Source: Magicicada septendecula
Lineage: Eukaryota; Arthropoda; Insecta; Hemiptera; Cicadidae
Length of the DNA: 64,000 nt
Reading direction: 5' to 3'
NCBI GenBank assembly: GCA_034769895.1
Contig: CM068369.1
Coordinates: 424,477,479-424,541,478 of the forward strand
Within the stretch, counting starts at the first letter, position 1, and every line of letters starts with the position of its first letter. The notes under the pieces are model-generated. The model saw nothing but the letters and a program-made list of their open reading frames with translations. It was not told the origin of the DNA and did not search any database. This document shows, piece after piece, positions 31,458-44,700 of this stretch. Made by a program: the position numbers and the translations under genes.

Positions 31458-31833
31458 TAAATAGCGGTAATTTTACGCTATTATATATTTGTCTATGAAT
31501 ATAAAATTTGTTGGAAAAATCCGACGTATAAGTATAATTAACGTAATAATTGTATGTGTATTGTTCATATGAAAATCTGAGGATATAATTTTTCAAGTGT
31601 GCATATTCTCTTGTATATCATATATGAACAGATTTTATCAGTATATTGGAGGTAGATTATTAGTTGTTGTATGTTAGATAAGGTATTTACATGTTGATAT
31701 TTTGAACTGCTTTTTCTGTGTGCGTATAAACTGGTTACCATATGTTCTAATCTTGTTGTGATAATAATAACTTGCTTTGCGTATAAATCAATAAATTTAA
31801 ATTTACTAAATTTTAAATTAAATTTTAATCATT

Positions 31834-33063
31834 ATGGCGGATACTGCTGAAATCAAGAATGCTTTAGCGGCCTTATTAGCGAAGATGGAGACCATGTCCG
31901 AAGAAAGGAAAACTGATAAAGAGGAAAATAAAGCCTGTCAAGAGGAGGTGAAAATGAGTATACAGAAGCTTTCAGCAGAGATGAAAGCCAGTAAAGAAGA
32001 AATTAAATCTGGTAAAATAGAAGCCGGGAAACAAAACAAGTCACTCCATGATGAGAACAAGAAATTATACGCGGCTGTGCAGGAGCAATCTAAACAAAGC
32101 AAACAAATGATAGAAGCGGCAGAAAAGCGTATTAGCGAGACCGTGGAAGCTATGAAAGCTGATATAGAGGCGAGTTTGGAGGTTAATAAGTCACGACTTA
32201 ATGAGTATGGTGAGAAACTCGCTGGAATGGAGGAGCAGGTAATACAACACAGATCCACGGTGAGTGAATTAATGGCCGAGCAAGACGTGCGGATTCAAGA
32301 GCTGCAACAGCAAGTGTCACGATTGCAAAGTACCTCGTCACCACTAAACTGTACTACGTATGTATATAAGACTTTGGATGACGTAAATTCACAGCAAAGA
32401 TTTTATGGACGGCAGAATGAAAACCCCATGGATTTCATTCAAATTTGCCAGCGGGATCTGGAGCAAATTGGTGATACCTTAAGTGAAGCGGATAGAATTA
32501 ATTTCATAGTGCGGCGACTTAAGGGTACCGCTGCGGAGTGGTTTAGTATTGTCCAGGATAAAATCAACACGTTGGAAGACCTGGTAAGACATTTCAGAGC
32601 TAGATACTGGAATGAGGAGATCCAGCGGAAGATACGTACGCAGCTGGAGTTTGGAAAATATTCCAATACCAGAGGTCCTAAAGATGAATATGTGATGCAG
32701 TTGATATCCAGAGCTAGATATCTTGAGCCTAGCTTAACCGAACCTGACATGGTAAGTAAACTTGCGCACCACTTTGGACGCGGGATACAGGTGGCCGTCC
32801 TTACGCAAGGAGTTAAGTCGTGGAATGAGCTACTCACATTACTTGCAAAATGGGAAGGTATCGACAACCCGATTACCAATGGTAACAGTAATGAAACACC
32901 GCATAAAAGTTTTCAATATCAAAATCAAACTAAGCAAACACAGTCGCAACAACAACAAAGACCTAAGATGTCGAATAGAAATACCAATCAAAAATTTAGT
33001 GCCAATAAAGTAGCAGTAGTAGAGGAAGAGGATTCCGATATAGAACAGTCAAAAAACGTGTAA
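31834..33063 (+). CDS. gag: Gag protein of retrotransposon copy 4
   Basis: The 409-aa frame is complete and identical to the other copies. The downstream pol of this copy is truncated, so it could supply Gag but not a complete Gag-Pol. Confidence 0.9.
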   Translation: MADTAEIKNALAALLAKMETMSEERKTDKEENKACQEEVKMSIQKLSAEMKASKEEIKSGKIEAGKQNKSLHDENKKLYAAVQEQSKQSKQMIEAAEKRISETVEAMKADIEASLEVNKSRLNEYGEKLAGMEEQVIQHRSTVSELMAEQDVRIQELQQQVSRLQSTSSPLNCTTYVYKTLDDVNSQQRFYGRQNENPMDFIQICQRDLEQIGDTLSEADRINFIVRRLKGTAAEWFSIVQDKINTLEDLVRHFRARYWNEEIQRKIRTQLEFGKYSNTRGPKDEYVMQLISRARYLEPSLTEPDMVSKLAHHFGRGIQVAVLTQGVKSWNELLTLLAKWEGIDNPITNGNSNETPHKSFQYQNQTKQTQSQQQQRPKMSNRNTNQKFSANKVAVVEEEDSDIEQSKNV

Positions 33064-33087
33064 GGCTGCACGGCGTGAGTCCGTGCA
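33051..33087 (+). promoter_or_regulatory. Programmed -1 frameshift signal, copy 4
   Basis: The heptamer A-AAA-AAC at 33051-33057 and its hairpin are intact, although they lead into a truncated pol. Confidence 0.85.
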
Positions 33088-33791
33088 ACAGAATAACTAG
33101 TACACGTAAAGGTAGGAATGAAGTTTCAAAAGCCCGGTGTAAATATAAAAAGCAGTTCAATAAATCAAATGTGAAAGATGTTAATTATAAGAAAAACTTT
33201 GTAGTGTCCGGCCTATATCCTGCCGTAATTAGAGATAGTTTAATTTGCAATAACCATAGTAAGGAAAATGAGAAAGGTATTAGCGTTGAAAATGACACTG
33301 ACATCATTGTCAACGCGAAAATTAACGGATGTGTCGGCGAAGTTTTATTTGACAGCGGCGCAGAAATTTCGTTGATGGATGAGCGATTCCTAGAGAGGCA
33401 CAGGAAACATTTAAAAAAAATCCCGATTCTGCCAGCAGCCCACAAAATCATAAAATCAGCGACGGGTGAATCTCAGAGGGTTGACCGTCAAGCTATGATA
33501 ACAGTATCCATTCAGGGAATGGAAATAGAGGTCACTGTGCTTATGGTCAAGAAACTCGTGTATAATGTTATTTTGGGAGTGGACACATTAAATAAACTGC
33601 ACGCGACCATTGATTTTCCAAATAAAATACTAAAATGTACAATAAATAATAGTAAACACAATATCAGGTTAGGACGCAGGAGGGGTAAGACGGGGTCTGA
33701 TTGTGAACCTATTACTATAACTCGCCCAGCGGTTCAACTTGCCGATAAGATAATACATAATCTGCGGACTCAGATTATAAATTGTCATTAA
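33057..33791 (+). pseudogene. pol: Truncated pol of copy 4 (protease region only)
   Basis: The frame matches the other copies through the protease (DSGA) to about residue 232, then leaves element sequence at 33772. It runs six codons (QIINCH) into satellite DNA before a stop at 33789-33791. RT, RNase H and integrase are missing, as is any 3' LTR. A protease-bearing Gag-Pro could still be made, but the copy cannot transpose on its own. Confidence 0.93.
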
Positions 33792-36700
33792 TAAAATTTA
33801 TATGAGCAGTAATATACACCTCTAAGTTTCCAGACACTATCTTAGCACAACCATTTCCTTTACATGAATATTTGTTTTCATCAATTATTATTTAATTTAC
33901 AATTCCAATTTGAATTCCAATGAAAATAAAGTTAAGTTCATTATTAAAATCATCTTTTCTATTAATTTAATTACCAAATTAATTGACTTATATTTAATTT
34001 CTCAAACTCTAAATTCATTATTTCAATCTTATTTGTTCGAAACAATTTCATTTGTTTTAATTACATTTTACAAAAGGACCCTACAAAAAATATTACCTCC
34101 ATTCCATCACAGGTGTTTCTTTTATTTCACAATAGGATTTTCCACTGGCAATGATTCAGCAGACTGCAACATTTTGTTATTGTCAATTCAGCATGCCTGT
34201 AGACATTAGTCACAACATACAACACCCCTGTTTCCATCAACAGTGGTCTGCCAGACTGGTGTTATAAACACAGTTATAAACACTCCTTCAGTCTAAACAT
34301 TCTGCTTACCTCACCTCTAATACCTGTACTTTTCTATAAATCTTTTAATGTTAACATATTTAACAAAGTCTATATATTACAGTTCAAGCCAAATATAATT
34401 TTAATTCATTAATAAAATTAACCTTTTTAAATTATTTGTTTAATTTGAAAATTCTTTAATAATCTCCACTCAAAACAGTTTAACTTTAATTACAGCTATA
34501 TGAAGTTAATGTATAAAATATATAAAATTACAGTTCAATTTAAATAAAAATGAAGTTACACATCACCAGCCTTCATATTATTAAGTTACTCCAGGGACGA
34601 CTCAAATTTAATTTAATCTCTTCGTACATTCAAAACAATTTCCATTACTTTAACTACATTTATCAAAAAGATTCTAATTAGTCTAATATTTCAGTTTTTC
34701 TTAATACTTCAATAAATTTTACAAACATTCCATTATTTGTTTCAAATCTCTCTTTAAATTCCTCCTCCACCATCGCATTCTTAATACCGTTATCCTCTAC
34801 TCATAACTTAACGTAGCAGGTACCACAAAATAATAATTAAACCTTTTGGTTACATTGCTTTTGTTTCAAAATATTTTCAAAAATTATTTTTTTTTTCTCT
34901 AACTACCCGTGAATAGGTTATATCTTATATGAACAGGATCATTGTTTATCGAGATGCGATTGAAGACGAACAGAACCCCACTTTTATGACAGTGAATAAC
35001 TACCCTTCTAACGGTACTGAATTCTATACCTGTCGCCTTTTCCCGAAAATAATAAACAAACCACAACCACTAATCTACGACCTCATCTCAATAAACAATA
35101 ATCCTATTAGCTTATACAGAAAATTTGTTTATCTCGTTTGTCTACTCAGCCACAAAACTTCTCTACCAACTTTCTAATTAAGGGATGAGTTTACAATTCG
35201 TGAATAACACCAGTTTTTAATTTTGAGGATTGCCCTAATGTATTGTTTAGAATTAAGGCAATCAAATGGTTCCAAAAGTGTGCCAAATCTATGTAACTAT
35301 TGTTTATGTTTTCTCTAAGGGGAGGGTTAGGGAAATCGGGAAGATAAAAAGGGTAAGGATCATTTATAGGTCAAGAACTAGGACTAAAGTTAAGGACAAA
35401 ACTTCCTCCGGAAATTAGGGTAAATGGAGAAAACCAAGGCTCACGTGGGCAGGGGCGCGTCCCTGAAATAGACGAACCCCACTGGGACAAGTGGGGAACA
35501 TCTATCCACTACCACTTACTGTTTTATATTAACTTCCTAATTTTAGAGTTTTTAGTTTATATTCAATTACCAAATTTAATGTATTCAAACAACTTAACAT
35601 TTATTTATTAATTTCTCATGATCAACTTCAAATCTCATAAAATAATTTAAACTCATTAGAAAAATTCAACCATATAACATTTAAATCAATCAAGGATATT
35701 TAAACAGTTCAAATTATTTTAATTAAATCAATTATTGAAAACACAACATTTTAATTACTTTCACCCATTGCAATAACTACAACTCATTCATTATCTTCTT
35801 CCAAATTATTTTTGTTATTTATTTAAGCTGCAAAACATTAATATTATTATTATCATCACAACAAGTTCTACTACCTACATACATTGGTTATCTAACATTT
35901 TATAATACATACAATTAAATTCACTACACTTATTTACAATTCTTCATCATTGATTGCTCAGTTATATCACACTTCAATGTCCAAGGTTGCGAGGTCAAAA
36001 CCATAAAACAATATAATTAAAATTGTTCATTTATGAATTTCAGCCTCCATCATCAAAATTTAGTCTGGGTTTCAAATAACAATTTTCAATTTTATTTGCA
36101 TTCCACATACGGTTATCTTGTGTATAGTAGCCATAAAATTTCAGTTTATTCATTTTACCATAATAATCATATACCAGGTCAACATTATTTATTTCTGTCC
36201 AGTCTCCATTAGTAGTTGTATTCATTATCAAGTCAGTTATTTTTTCATCATAAAGTAAATTATTATTATTTAAACATGTATCATAAAAACAATTCTCACT
36301 CTCTATTTTAACAGGTAAATACTTCAAATCATTTCATATAGGTGTCCAGTCCTTGTTTGAATCTAACTCGCAGCCTAAACAATAAGAAGCATTACACACT
36401 GTGTTGAAATATTTATAAAGGAATGTCATGTTGTCGACTGTGTCACGATTCTAAGAACTTTGCGTCTGTGTGACAACCACTCACAAATGCACAAGCACCA
36501 ACATCTGTGGAGCGCCTAACACACGCTAAACGCAAGGCGCAAAACATGGCTTGATGCGATTTTGCCAAACACATGTTCTCAACATGCCGGAACCATGACT
36601 GTAAGCCACACCCATTTATGTGACGAAAGTAAAGGCAGTGAAAATTTTGTCGACATCCAACACACAGAAAAACACATGTGTTACCTGTACAGCCATTAAA

Positions 36701-36984
36701 ACTTCGACAACGAAGGCTGCGAACGACGATGAAATTTGTTCGCGGGAAAGGCAGTGATGCCCGCCCGGATGTAACATCGAAAAGTAACAGTCTTCTTCCC
36801 AGTCAAATAACACCTTCAGACCGTGTGGTCATAAAAAATCTTAGCTCGAGCATATTAAGGTCGGCCGACCAAACAAGTGTACCAGAGACGTGTAAAGCAG
36901 TATAAATTAATAATATATACAGTAAAATCAGTGCGAAGTTTAATACGAGTGAACCACAATGTTTTGAACATCGAATTAGAGAAC
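33774..36984. repeat. Macrosatellite unit 3 (5'-truncated)
   Basis: Satellite resumes at monomer position 1503, joined to the cut pol with one unassigned base (G33773). Compared with the break on the other side (monomer 4648), about 1.57 kb of monomer (4649-4714 plus 1-1502) is missing across the insertion. The rest is collinear with the other units. It has an intermediate haplotype: some sites match the left units and others the right units. Confidence 0.95.
36040..36480 (-). pseudogene. Decayed coding fragment, unit 3
   Basis: The frame and both stops match unit 2. One codon differs (TAT instead of GAT in the CF[D/Y]D motif), as in units 4 and 5. Confidence 0.4.
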
Positions 36985-37455
36985 ACTGGGGGACGCGCCA
37001 TGCGGTCGGCAGAACCGAAGCTGCACACGTAATTGTATCCATTCAAATATATTATTATTTTAAATAAAAAGGGGGTAATTTGTATGTGTGTGTGTGTGGG
37101 CAAACTGGGTAACTTTCTTTAAATTAAGAAATAATATAAGTAATAATGTCTGAGTAAATCTTTTGTTGTGGTGTAGATTTGAAAAGAAAATTAATAAAAT
37201 GACAGTACAAGTTTGAATAGAAACATTTGTGAAACAAGTAAAATTAAAAGTAGTAAAAGGAAATCGTAAATATAATGGTCTAATAAAATTTGAGTTGTTT
37301 TACATAAATGCGAGTTGAATATGTAACTGAGTTAACCTTGAACCCTGCTTGTATTACGCCTTTCGTGCGACGGACTTTGTGTTGGAAGGTGAGTTATCCT
37401 GGGTAAGCAAATATTTAAATGGTATAAGTCTCTTATTAATCTGAGTTAACACAGT

Positions 37456-37500
37456 TGGCGCATCTGAACGAGATCACTGGACTTCTCTGTTCGAGATCCC
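37456..37500 (+). other. Weak tRNA-like A-box/B-box pair in the monomer (unit 4 example)
   Basis: TGGCGCATCTG at 37456-37466 loosely resembles a pol III A box. GTTCGAGATCCC at 37489-37500 resembles a B box (GTTCRANNCC). The spacing fits a tRNA-derived promoter. Units 1 and 2 read GTTTGAGATCCC instead. No full tRNA cloverleaf could be folded by eye. It could be a remnant of a tRNA-derived SINE head, or coincidence. Confidence 0.2.
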
Positions 37501-40500
37501 AACACCGAAAAGTCGAACAGATACGCACCACAGCGCACCTCCCCTTCTAACATGTTTCCCCAAAAAATCCAAATCTCTGGCTTATATCATGCCAGATCCT
37601 CAACCGATATGTTCCCCCTTACATGCAAACTGTGTCGCCTTTGGAAAATACTGGGCGCATACATACACCTATAATATTTTCTAAACAAACTCATCCTTTA
37701 AAATTTAAGTTCAAAATCAGATTGTATCAAAACAAAACAAAATCTCTTATCTGAATGGATTAAATCTCTTTGTTATTATTACTGAAAAAAAAACAAATAA
37801 ATTGAATATATAATTAAAACATGAACTGCCTTATCTTAACATTTGATTATACATATATCCTAAACAATATAATTCAATAACGCTTTAATACGCATAAACA
37901 ATAATACAATCAGAATTAATACAAACATCAATTTGATGGCAGGAACCAAAAACATTTTCTTTTTCTACCCCCCTTTTAATCCCTTAATCCCTGATACCCA
38001 TTACATATGCATGTGTTATGCGCTAGGCTTCTTGGCCTTTTCCAGCCTCATCCTAGCCGTAAACCACATCTCCCTCGTGACCTGTAACTGGGTCACCACC
38101 CATCCACACTCACTATTACCCCCCCAGACTGTAGCGTCTAGTTGCTTTCACAAGGACTGATGCGGAAGTGGTGGACATTTTTTTCTTTTATTCCACCCCC
38201 ATCCTTGCTTCGGCGTTACAATAAAATTCGGTATTACACCTACTATTCTTGATTTATACACCCCTAATGGACTACCACCCCTATCTGGGTGAAAATAGCC
38301 CTGTTCCAAAATTTGGTAGATTCCCCAAAAAATAACCCCCCTACTAAATCTAACAAACCACCGGGTTAACAAAATAAAACAAACCACAAGCCGGTTATAT
38401 CAAGTAAAATTTATGATTTGCCATAATTAACTACTTTCACGGTCATGATCCGGTGAGGTCATGACCGCACTTAGGTGGAGAATCTACAGTTACAACATAA
38501 ATTATAAATTGTCATTAATAAAATTTATATGAGCAATAATATACACCTCTAAGTTTCCAGACACTATCTTAGCACAACCATTTCCTTTACATGAATATTT
38601 GTTTTCATCAATTATTATTTAATTTACAATTCCAATTTGAATTCCAATGAAAATAAAGTTAAGTTCATTATTAAAATCATCTTTTCTATTAATTTAATTA
38701 CCAAATTAATTGACTTATATTTAATTTCTCAAACTCTAAATTCATTATTTCAATCTTATTTGTTCGAAACAATTTCATTTGTTTTAATTACATTTTACAA
38801 AAGGACCCTACAAAAAATATTACCTCCATTCCATCACAGGTGTTTCTTTTATTTCACAATAGGATTTTCCACTGGCAATGATTCAGCAGACTGCAACATT
38901 TTGTTATTGTCAATTCAGCATGCCTGTAGACATTAGTCACAACATACAACACCCCTGTTTCCATCAACAGTGGTCTGCCAGACTGGTGTTATAAACACAG
39001 TTATAAACACTCCTTCAGTCTAAACATTCTGCTTACCTCACCTCTAATACCTGTACTTTTCTATAAATCTTTTAATGTTAACATATTTAACAAAGTCTAT
39101 ATATTACAGTTCAAGCCAAATATAATTTTAATTCATTAATAAAATTAACCTTTTTAAATTATTTGTTTAATTTGAAAATTCTTTAATAATCTCCACTCAA
39201 AACAGTTTAACTTTAATTACAGCTATATGAAGTTAATGTATAAAATATATAAAATTACAGTTCAATTTAAATAAAAATGAAGTTACACATCACCAGCCTA
39301 CATATTATTAAGTTACTCCAGGGACGACTCAAATTTAATTTAATCTCTTCGTACATTCAAAACAATTTCCATTACTTTAACTACATTTATCAAAAACATT
39401 CTAATTAGTCTAATATTTCAGTTTTTCTTAATACTTCAATAAATTTTACAAACATTCCATTATTTGTTTCAAATCTCTCTTTAAATTCCTCCTCCACCAT
39501 CGCATTCTTAATACCGTTATCCTCTACTCATAACTTAACGTAGCAGGTACCACAAAATAATAATTAAACCTTTTGGTTACATTGCTTTTGTTTCAAAATA
39601 TTTTCAAAAATTATTTTTTTTTTCTCTAACTACCCGTGAATAGGTTATATCTTATATGTACAGGATCATTGTTTATCGAGATGCGATTGAAGACGAACAG
39701 AACCCCACTTTTATGACAGTGAATAACTACCCTTCTAATGGTACTGAATTCTATACCTGTCGCCTTTTCCCGAAAATAATAAACAAACCACAACCACTAA
39801 TCTACGACCTCATCTCAATAAACAATAATCCTATTAGCTTATACAGAAAATTTGTTTATCTCGTTTGTCTACTCAGCCACAAAACTTCTCTACCAACTAT
39901 CTAATTAAGGGATGAGTTTACAATTCGTGAATAACACCAGTTTTTAATTTTGAGGATTGCCCTAATGTATTGTTTAGAATTAAGGCAATCAAATGGTTCC
40001 AAAAAGTGTGCCAAATCTATGTAACTATTGTTTATGTTTTCTCTAAGGGGAGGGTTAGGGAAATCGGGAAGATAAAAAGGGTAAGGATCATTTATAGGTC
40101 AAGAACTAGGACTAAAGGTAAGGACAAAACTTCCTCCGGAAATAAGGGTAAATGGAGAAAACCAAGGCTCGCGTGGACAGGGGCGCGTCCCTGAAATAGA
40201 CGAACCCCACTGGGACAAGTGGGGAACATCTATCCGCTACCACTTACTGTTTTATATTAACTTCCTAATTTTAGAGTTATTTAGTTTATATTCAATTACC
40301 AAATTTATTGTATTCAAACAACTTAACATTTATTTATTAATTTCTCATGATCAACTTCAAATCTCATAAAATAATTTAAACTCATTAGAAAAAAAATTCA
40401 ACCATATAACATTTAAATCAATCAAGGATATTTAAACAGTTCAAATTATTTTAATTAAATCAATTATTGAAAACACAACATTTTAATTACTTTCACCCAT

Positions 40501-40771
40501 TGCAATAACTACAACTCATTCATTATCTTCTTCCAAATTATTTTTGTTATTTATTTAAGCTGCAAAACATTAATATTATTATTATCATCACAACAAGTTC
40601 TACTACCTACATACATTGGTTATCTAACTTTTTATAATACATACAATTAAATTCACTACACTTATTTACAATTCTTCATCATTGATTGCTCAGTTATATC
40701 ACACTTCAATGTCCAAGGTTACGAGGTCAAAACCATAAAACAATATATTTAAAATTGTTCATTTATGAATT

Positions 40772-41212
40772 TCAGCCTCCATCATCAAAATTTAGTCTGG
40801 GTTTCAAATAACAATTTTCAATTTTATTTGCATTCCACATACGGTTATCTTGTGTATAGTAGCCATAAAATTTCAGTTTATTCATTTTACCATAATAATC
40901 ATATACCAGGTCAACATTATTTATTTCTGTCCAGTCTCCATTAGTAGTTGTATTCATTATCAAGTCAGTTATTTTTTCATCATAAAGTAAATTATTATTA
41001 TTTAAACATGTATCATAAAAACAATTCTCACTCTCTATTTTAACAGGTAAATACTTCAAATCATTTCATATAGGTGTCCAGTCCTTGTTTGAATCTAACT
41101 CGCAGCCTAAACAATAAGAAGCATTACACACTGTGTTGAAATATTTATAAAGGAATGTCATGTTGTCGACTGTGTCACGATTCTAAGAACTTTGCGTCTG
41201 TGTGACAACCAC
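40772..41212 (-). pseudogene. Decayed coding fragment, unit 4
   Basis: The frame and stops match unit 3, with the TAT codon variant. Confidence 0.4.
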
Positions 41213-41716
41213 TCACAAATGCACAAGCACCAACATCTGTGGAGCGCCTAACACATGCTAAACGCAAGGCGCAAAACATGGCTTGATGCGATTTTGCCAA
41301 ACACATGTTCTCAACATGCCGGAACCATGACTGTAAGCCACACCCATTTATGTGACGAAAGTAAAGGCAGTGAAAATTTTGTCGACATCCAACACACAGA
41401 AAAACACATGTGTTACCTGTACAGCCATTAAAACTTCGACAACGAAGGCTGCGAACGACGATGAAATTTGTTCGCGGGAAAGGCAGTGATGCCCGCCCGG
41501 ATGTAACATCGAAAAGTAACAGTCTTCTTCCCAGTCAAATAACACCTTCAGACCGTGTGGTCATAAAAAATCTTAGCTCGAGCATATTAAGGTCGGCCGA
41601 CCAAACAAGTGTACCAGAGACGTGTAAAGCAGTATAAATTAATAATATATACAGTAAAATCAGTGCGAAGTTTAATACGAGTGAACCACAATGTTTTGAA
41701 CATCGAATTAGAGAAC

Positions 41717-44700
41717 ACTGGGGGACGCGCCATGCGGTCGGCAGAACCGAAGCTGCACACGTAATTGTATCCATTCAAATATATTATTATTTTAAATAAA
41801 AAGGGGGTAATTTGTATGTGTGTGTGTGTGGGCAAACTGGGTAACTTTCTTTAAATTAAGAAATAATATAAGTAATAATGTCTGAGTAAATCTTTTGTTG
41901 TGGTGTAGATTTGAAAAGAAAATTAATAAAATGACAGTACAAGTTTGAATAGAAACATTTGTGAAACAAGTAAAATTAAAAGTAGTAAAAGGAAATCATA
42001 AATATAATGGTCTAATAAAATTTGAGTTGTTTTACATAAATGCGAGTTGAATATGTAACTGAGTTAACCTTGAACCCTGCTTGTATTACGCCTTTCGTGC
42101 GACGGACTTTGTGTTGGAAGGTGAGTTATCCTGGGTAAGCAAATATTTAAATGGTATAAGTCTCTTATTAATCTGAGTTAACACAGTTGGCGCATCTGAA
42201 CGAGATCACTGGACTTCTCTGTTCGAGATCCCAACACCGAAAAGTCGAACAGATACGCACCACAGCGCACCTCCCCTTCTAACATGTTTCCCCAAAAAAT
42301 CCAAATCCCTGGCTTATATCATGCCAGATCCTCAACCGATATGTTCCCCCTTACATGCAAACTGTGTCGCCTTTGGCAAATACTGGGCGCATACATACAC
42401 CTATAATATTTTCTAAACAAACTCATCCTTTAAAATTTAAGTTCAAAATCAGATTGTATCAAAACAAAACAAAATCTCTTATCTGAATGGATTAAATCTC
42501 TTTGTTATTATTACTGAAAAAAAAACAAGTAAATTGAATATTTAATTAAAACATGAACTGCCTTATCTTAACATTTGATTATACATATACCCTAAACAAT
42601 ATAATTCAATAACGCTTTAATACGCGTAAACAATAATACAATCAGAATTAATACAAACATCAATTTGATGGCAGGAACCAAAAACATTTTCTTTTTCTAC
42701 CCCCCTTTTAATCCCTTAATCCCTGATACCCATTACATATGCATGTGTTATGCGCTAGGCTTCTTGGCCTTTTCCAGCCTCATCCTAGCCGTAAACCACA
42801 TCTCCCTCGTGACCTGTAACTGGGTCACCACCCATCCACACTCACTATTACCCCCCCAGACTGTAGCGTCTAGTTGCTTTCACAAGGACTGATGCGGAAG
42901 TGGTGGACATTTTTTTCTTTTATTCCACCCCCATCCTTGCTTCGGCGTTACAATAAAATTCGGTATTACACCTACTATTCTTGATTTATACACCCCTAAT
43001 GGACTACCACCCCTATCTGGGTGAAAATAGCCCTGTTCCAAAATTTGGTAGATTCCCCAAAAAATAACCCCCCTACTAAATCTAACAAACCACCGGGTTA
43101 ACAAAATAAAACAAACCACAAGCCGGTTATATCAAGTAAAATTTATGATTTGCCATAATTAACTACTTTCACGGTCATGATCCGGTGAGGTCATGACCGC
43201 ACTTAGGTGGAGAATCTACAGTTACAACATAAATTATAAATTGTCATTAATAAAATTTATATGAGCAATAATATACACCTCTAAGTTTCCAGACACTATC
43301 TTAGCACAACCATTTCCTTTACATGAATATTTGTTTTCATCAATTATTATTTAATTTACAATTCCAATTTGAATTCCAATGAAAATAAAGTTAAGTTCAT
43401 TATTAAAATCATCTTTTCTATTAATTTAATTACCAAATTAATTGACTTATATTTAATTTCTCAAACTCTAAATTCATTATTTCAATCTTATTTGTTCGAA
43501 ACAATTTCATTTGTTTTAATTACATTTTACAAAAGGACCCTACAAAAAATATTACCTCCATTCCATCACAGGTGTTTCTTTTATTTCACAATAGGATTTT
43601 CCACTGGCAATGATTCAGCAGACTGCAACATTTTGTTATTGTCAATTCAGCATGCCTGTAGACATTAGTCACAACATACAACACCCCTGTTTCCATCAAC
43701 AGTGGTCTGCCAGACTGGTGTTATAAACACAGTTATAAACACTCCTTCAGTCTAAACATTCTGCTTACCTCACCTCTAATACCTGTACTTGTCTATAAAT
43801 CTTTTAATGTTAACATATTTAACAAAGTCTATATATTACAATTCAAGCCAAATATAATTTTAATTCATTAATAAAATTAACCTTTTTAAATTATTTGTTT
43901 AATTTGAAAATTCTTTAATAATCTCCACTCAAAACAGTTTAACTTTAATTACAGCTATATGAAGTTAATGTATAAAATATATAAAATTACAGTTCAATTT
44001 AAATAAAAATGAAGTTACACATCACCAGCCTACATATTATTAAGTTACTCCAGGGACGACTCAAATTTAATTTAATCTCTTCGTACATTCAAAACAATTT
44101 CCATTACTTTAACTACATTTATCAAAAACATTCTAATTAGTCTAATATTTCAGTTTTTCTTAATACTTCAATAAATTTTACAAACATTCCATTATTTGTT
44201 TCAAATCTCTCTTTAAATTCCTCCTCCACCATCGCATTCTTAATACCGTTATCCTCTACTCATAACTTAACGTAGCAGATACCACAAAATAATAATTAAA
44301 CCTTTTGGTTACATTGCTTTTGTTTCAAAATATTTTCAAAAATTATTTTTTTTTTCTCTAACTACCCGTGAATAGGTTATATCTTATATGTACAGGATCA
44401 TTGTTTATCGAGATGCGATTGAAGACGAACAGAACCCCACTTTTATGACAGTGAATAACTACCCTTCTAATGGTACTGAATTCTATACCTGTCGCCTTTT
44501 CCCGAAAATAATAAACAAACCACAACCACTAATCTACGACCTCATCTCAATAAACAATAATCCTATTAGCTTATACAGAAAATTTGTTTATCTCGTTTGT
44601 CTACTCAGCCACAAAACTTCTCTACCAACTTTCTAATTAAGGGATGAGTTTACAATTCGTGAATAACACCAGTTTTTAATTTTGAGGATTGCCCTAATGT

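Larger units (their letters stand above)
9604..33772 (+). mobile_element. Tandem array of a Ty3/gypsy-type LTR retrotransposon (three full copies plus one truncated)
   Basis: Gag starts at 11465, 18240, 25037 and 31834, giving periods of 6775, 6797 and 6797 bp. Each period contains one LTR-like non-coding block, gag, pol and a 3' non-coding stretch, so neighbouring copies share a single LTR (LTR-I-LTR-I-LTR-I-LTR-I'). The shared sequence begins at 9604, exactly where a TG-starting LTR preceded by a purine tract begins in the later copies (16403, 23178, 29975). The fourth copy stops at 33772 inside pol. Domain order PR-RT-RNaseH-IN defines the Ty3/gypsy class. The long LTR and tRNA-Lys-like primer site resemble Osvaldo/Ulysses-type elements of insects, but that placement is inferred. 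Unequal LTR-LTR recombination or insertion of a concatemer could generate the structure. Confidence 0.93.
36985..41716. repeat. Macrosatellite unit 4 (4732 bp)
   Basis: This is a complete monomer of the right-hand subtype, with the 11-bp insertion after GGTATAA near 37427. It also has a longer A run in the ATTAGAAAAAAAATTC stretch near 40385, shared with units 5 and 6 but not 7 and 8. No recognised gene. Confidence 0.95.
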
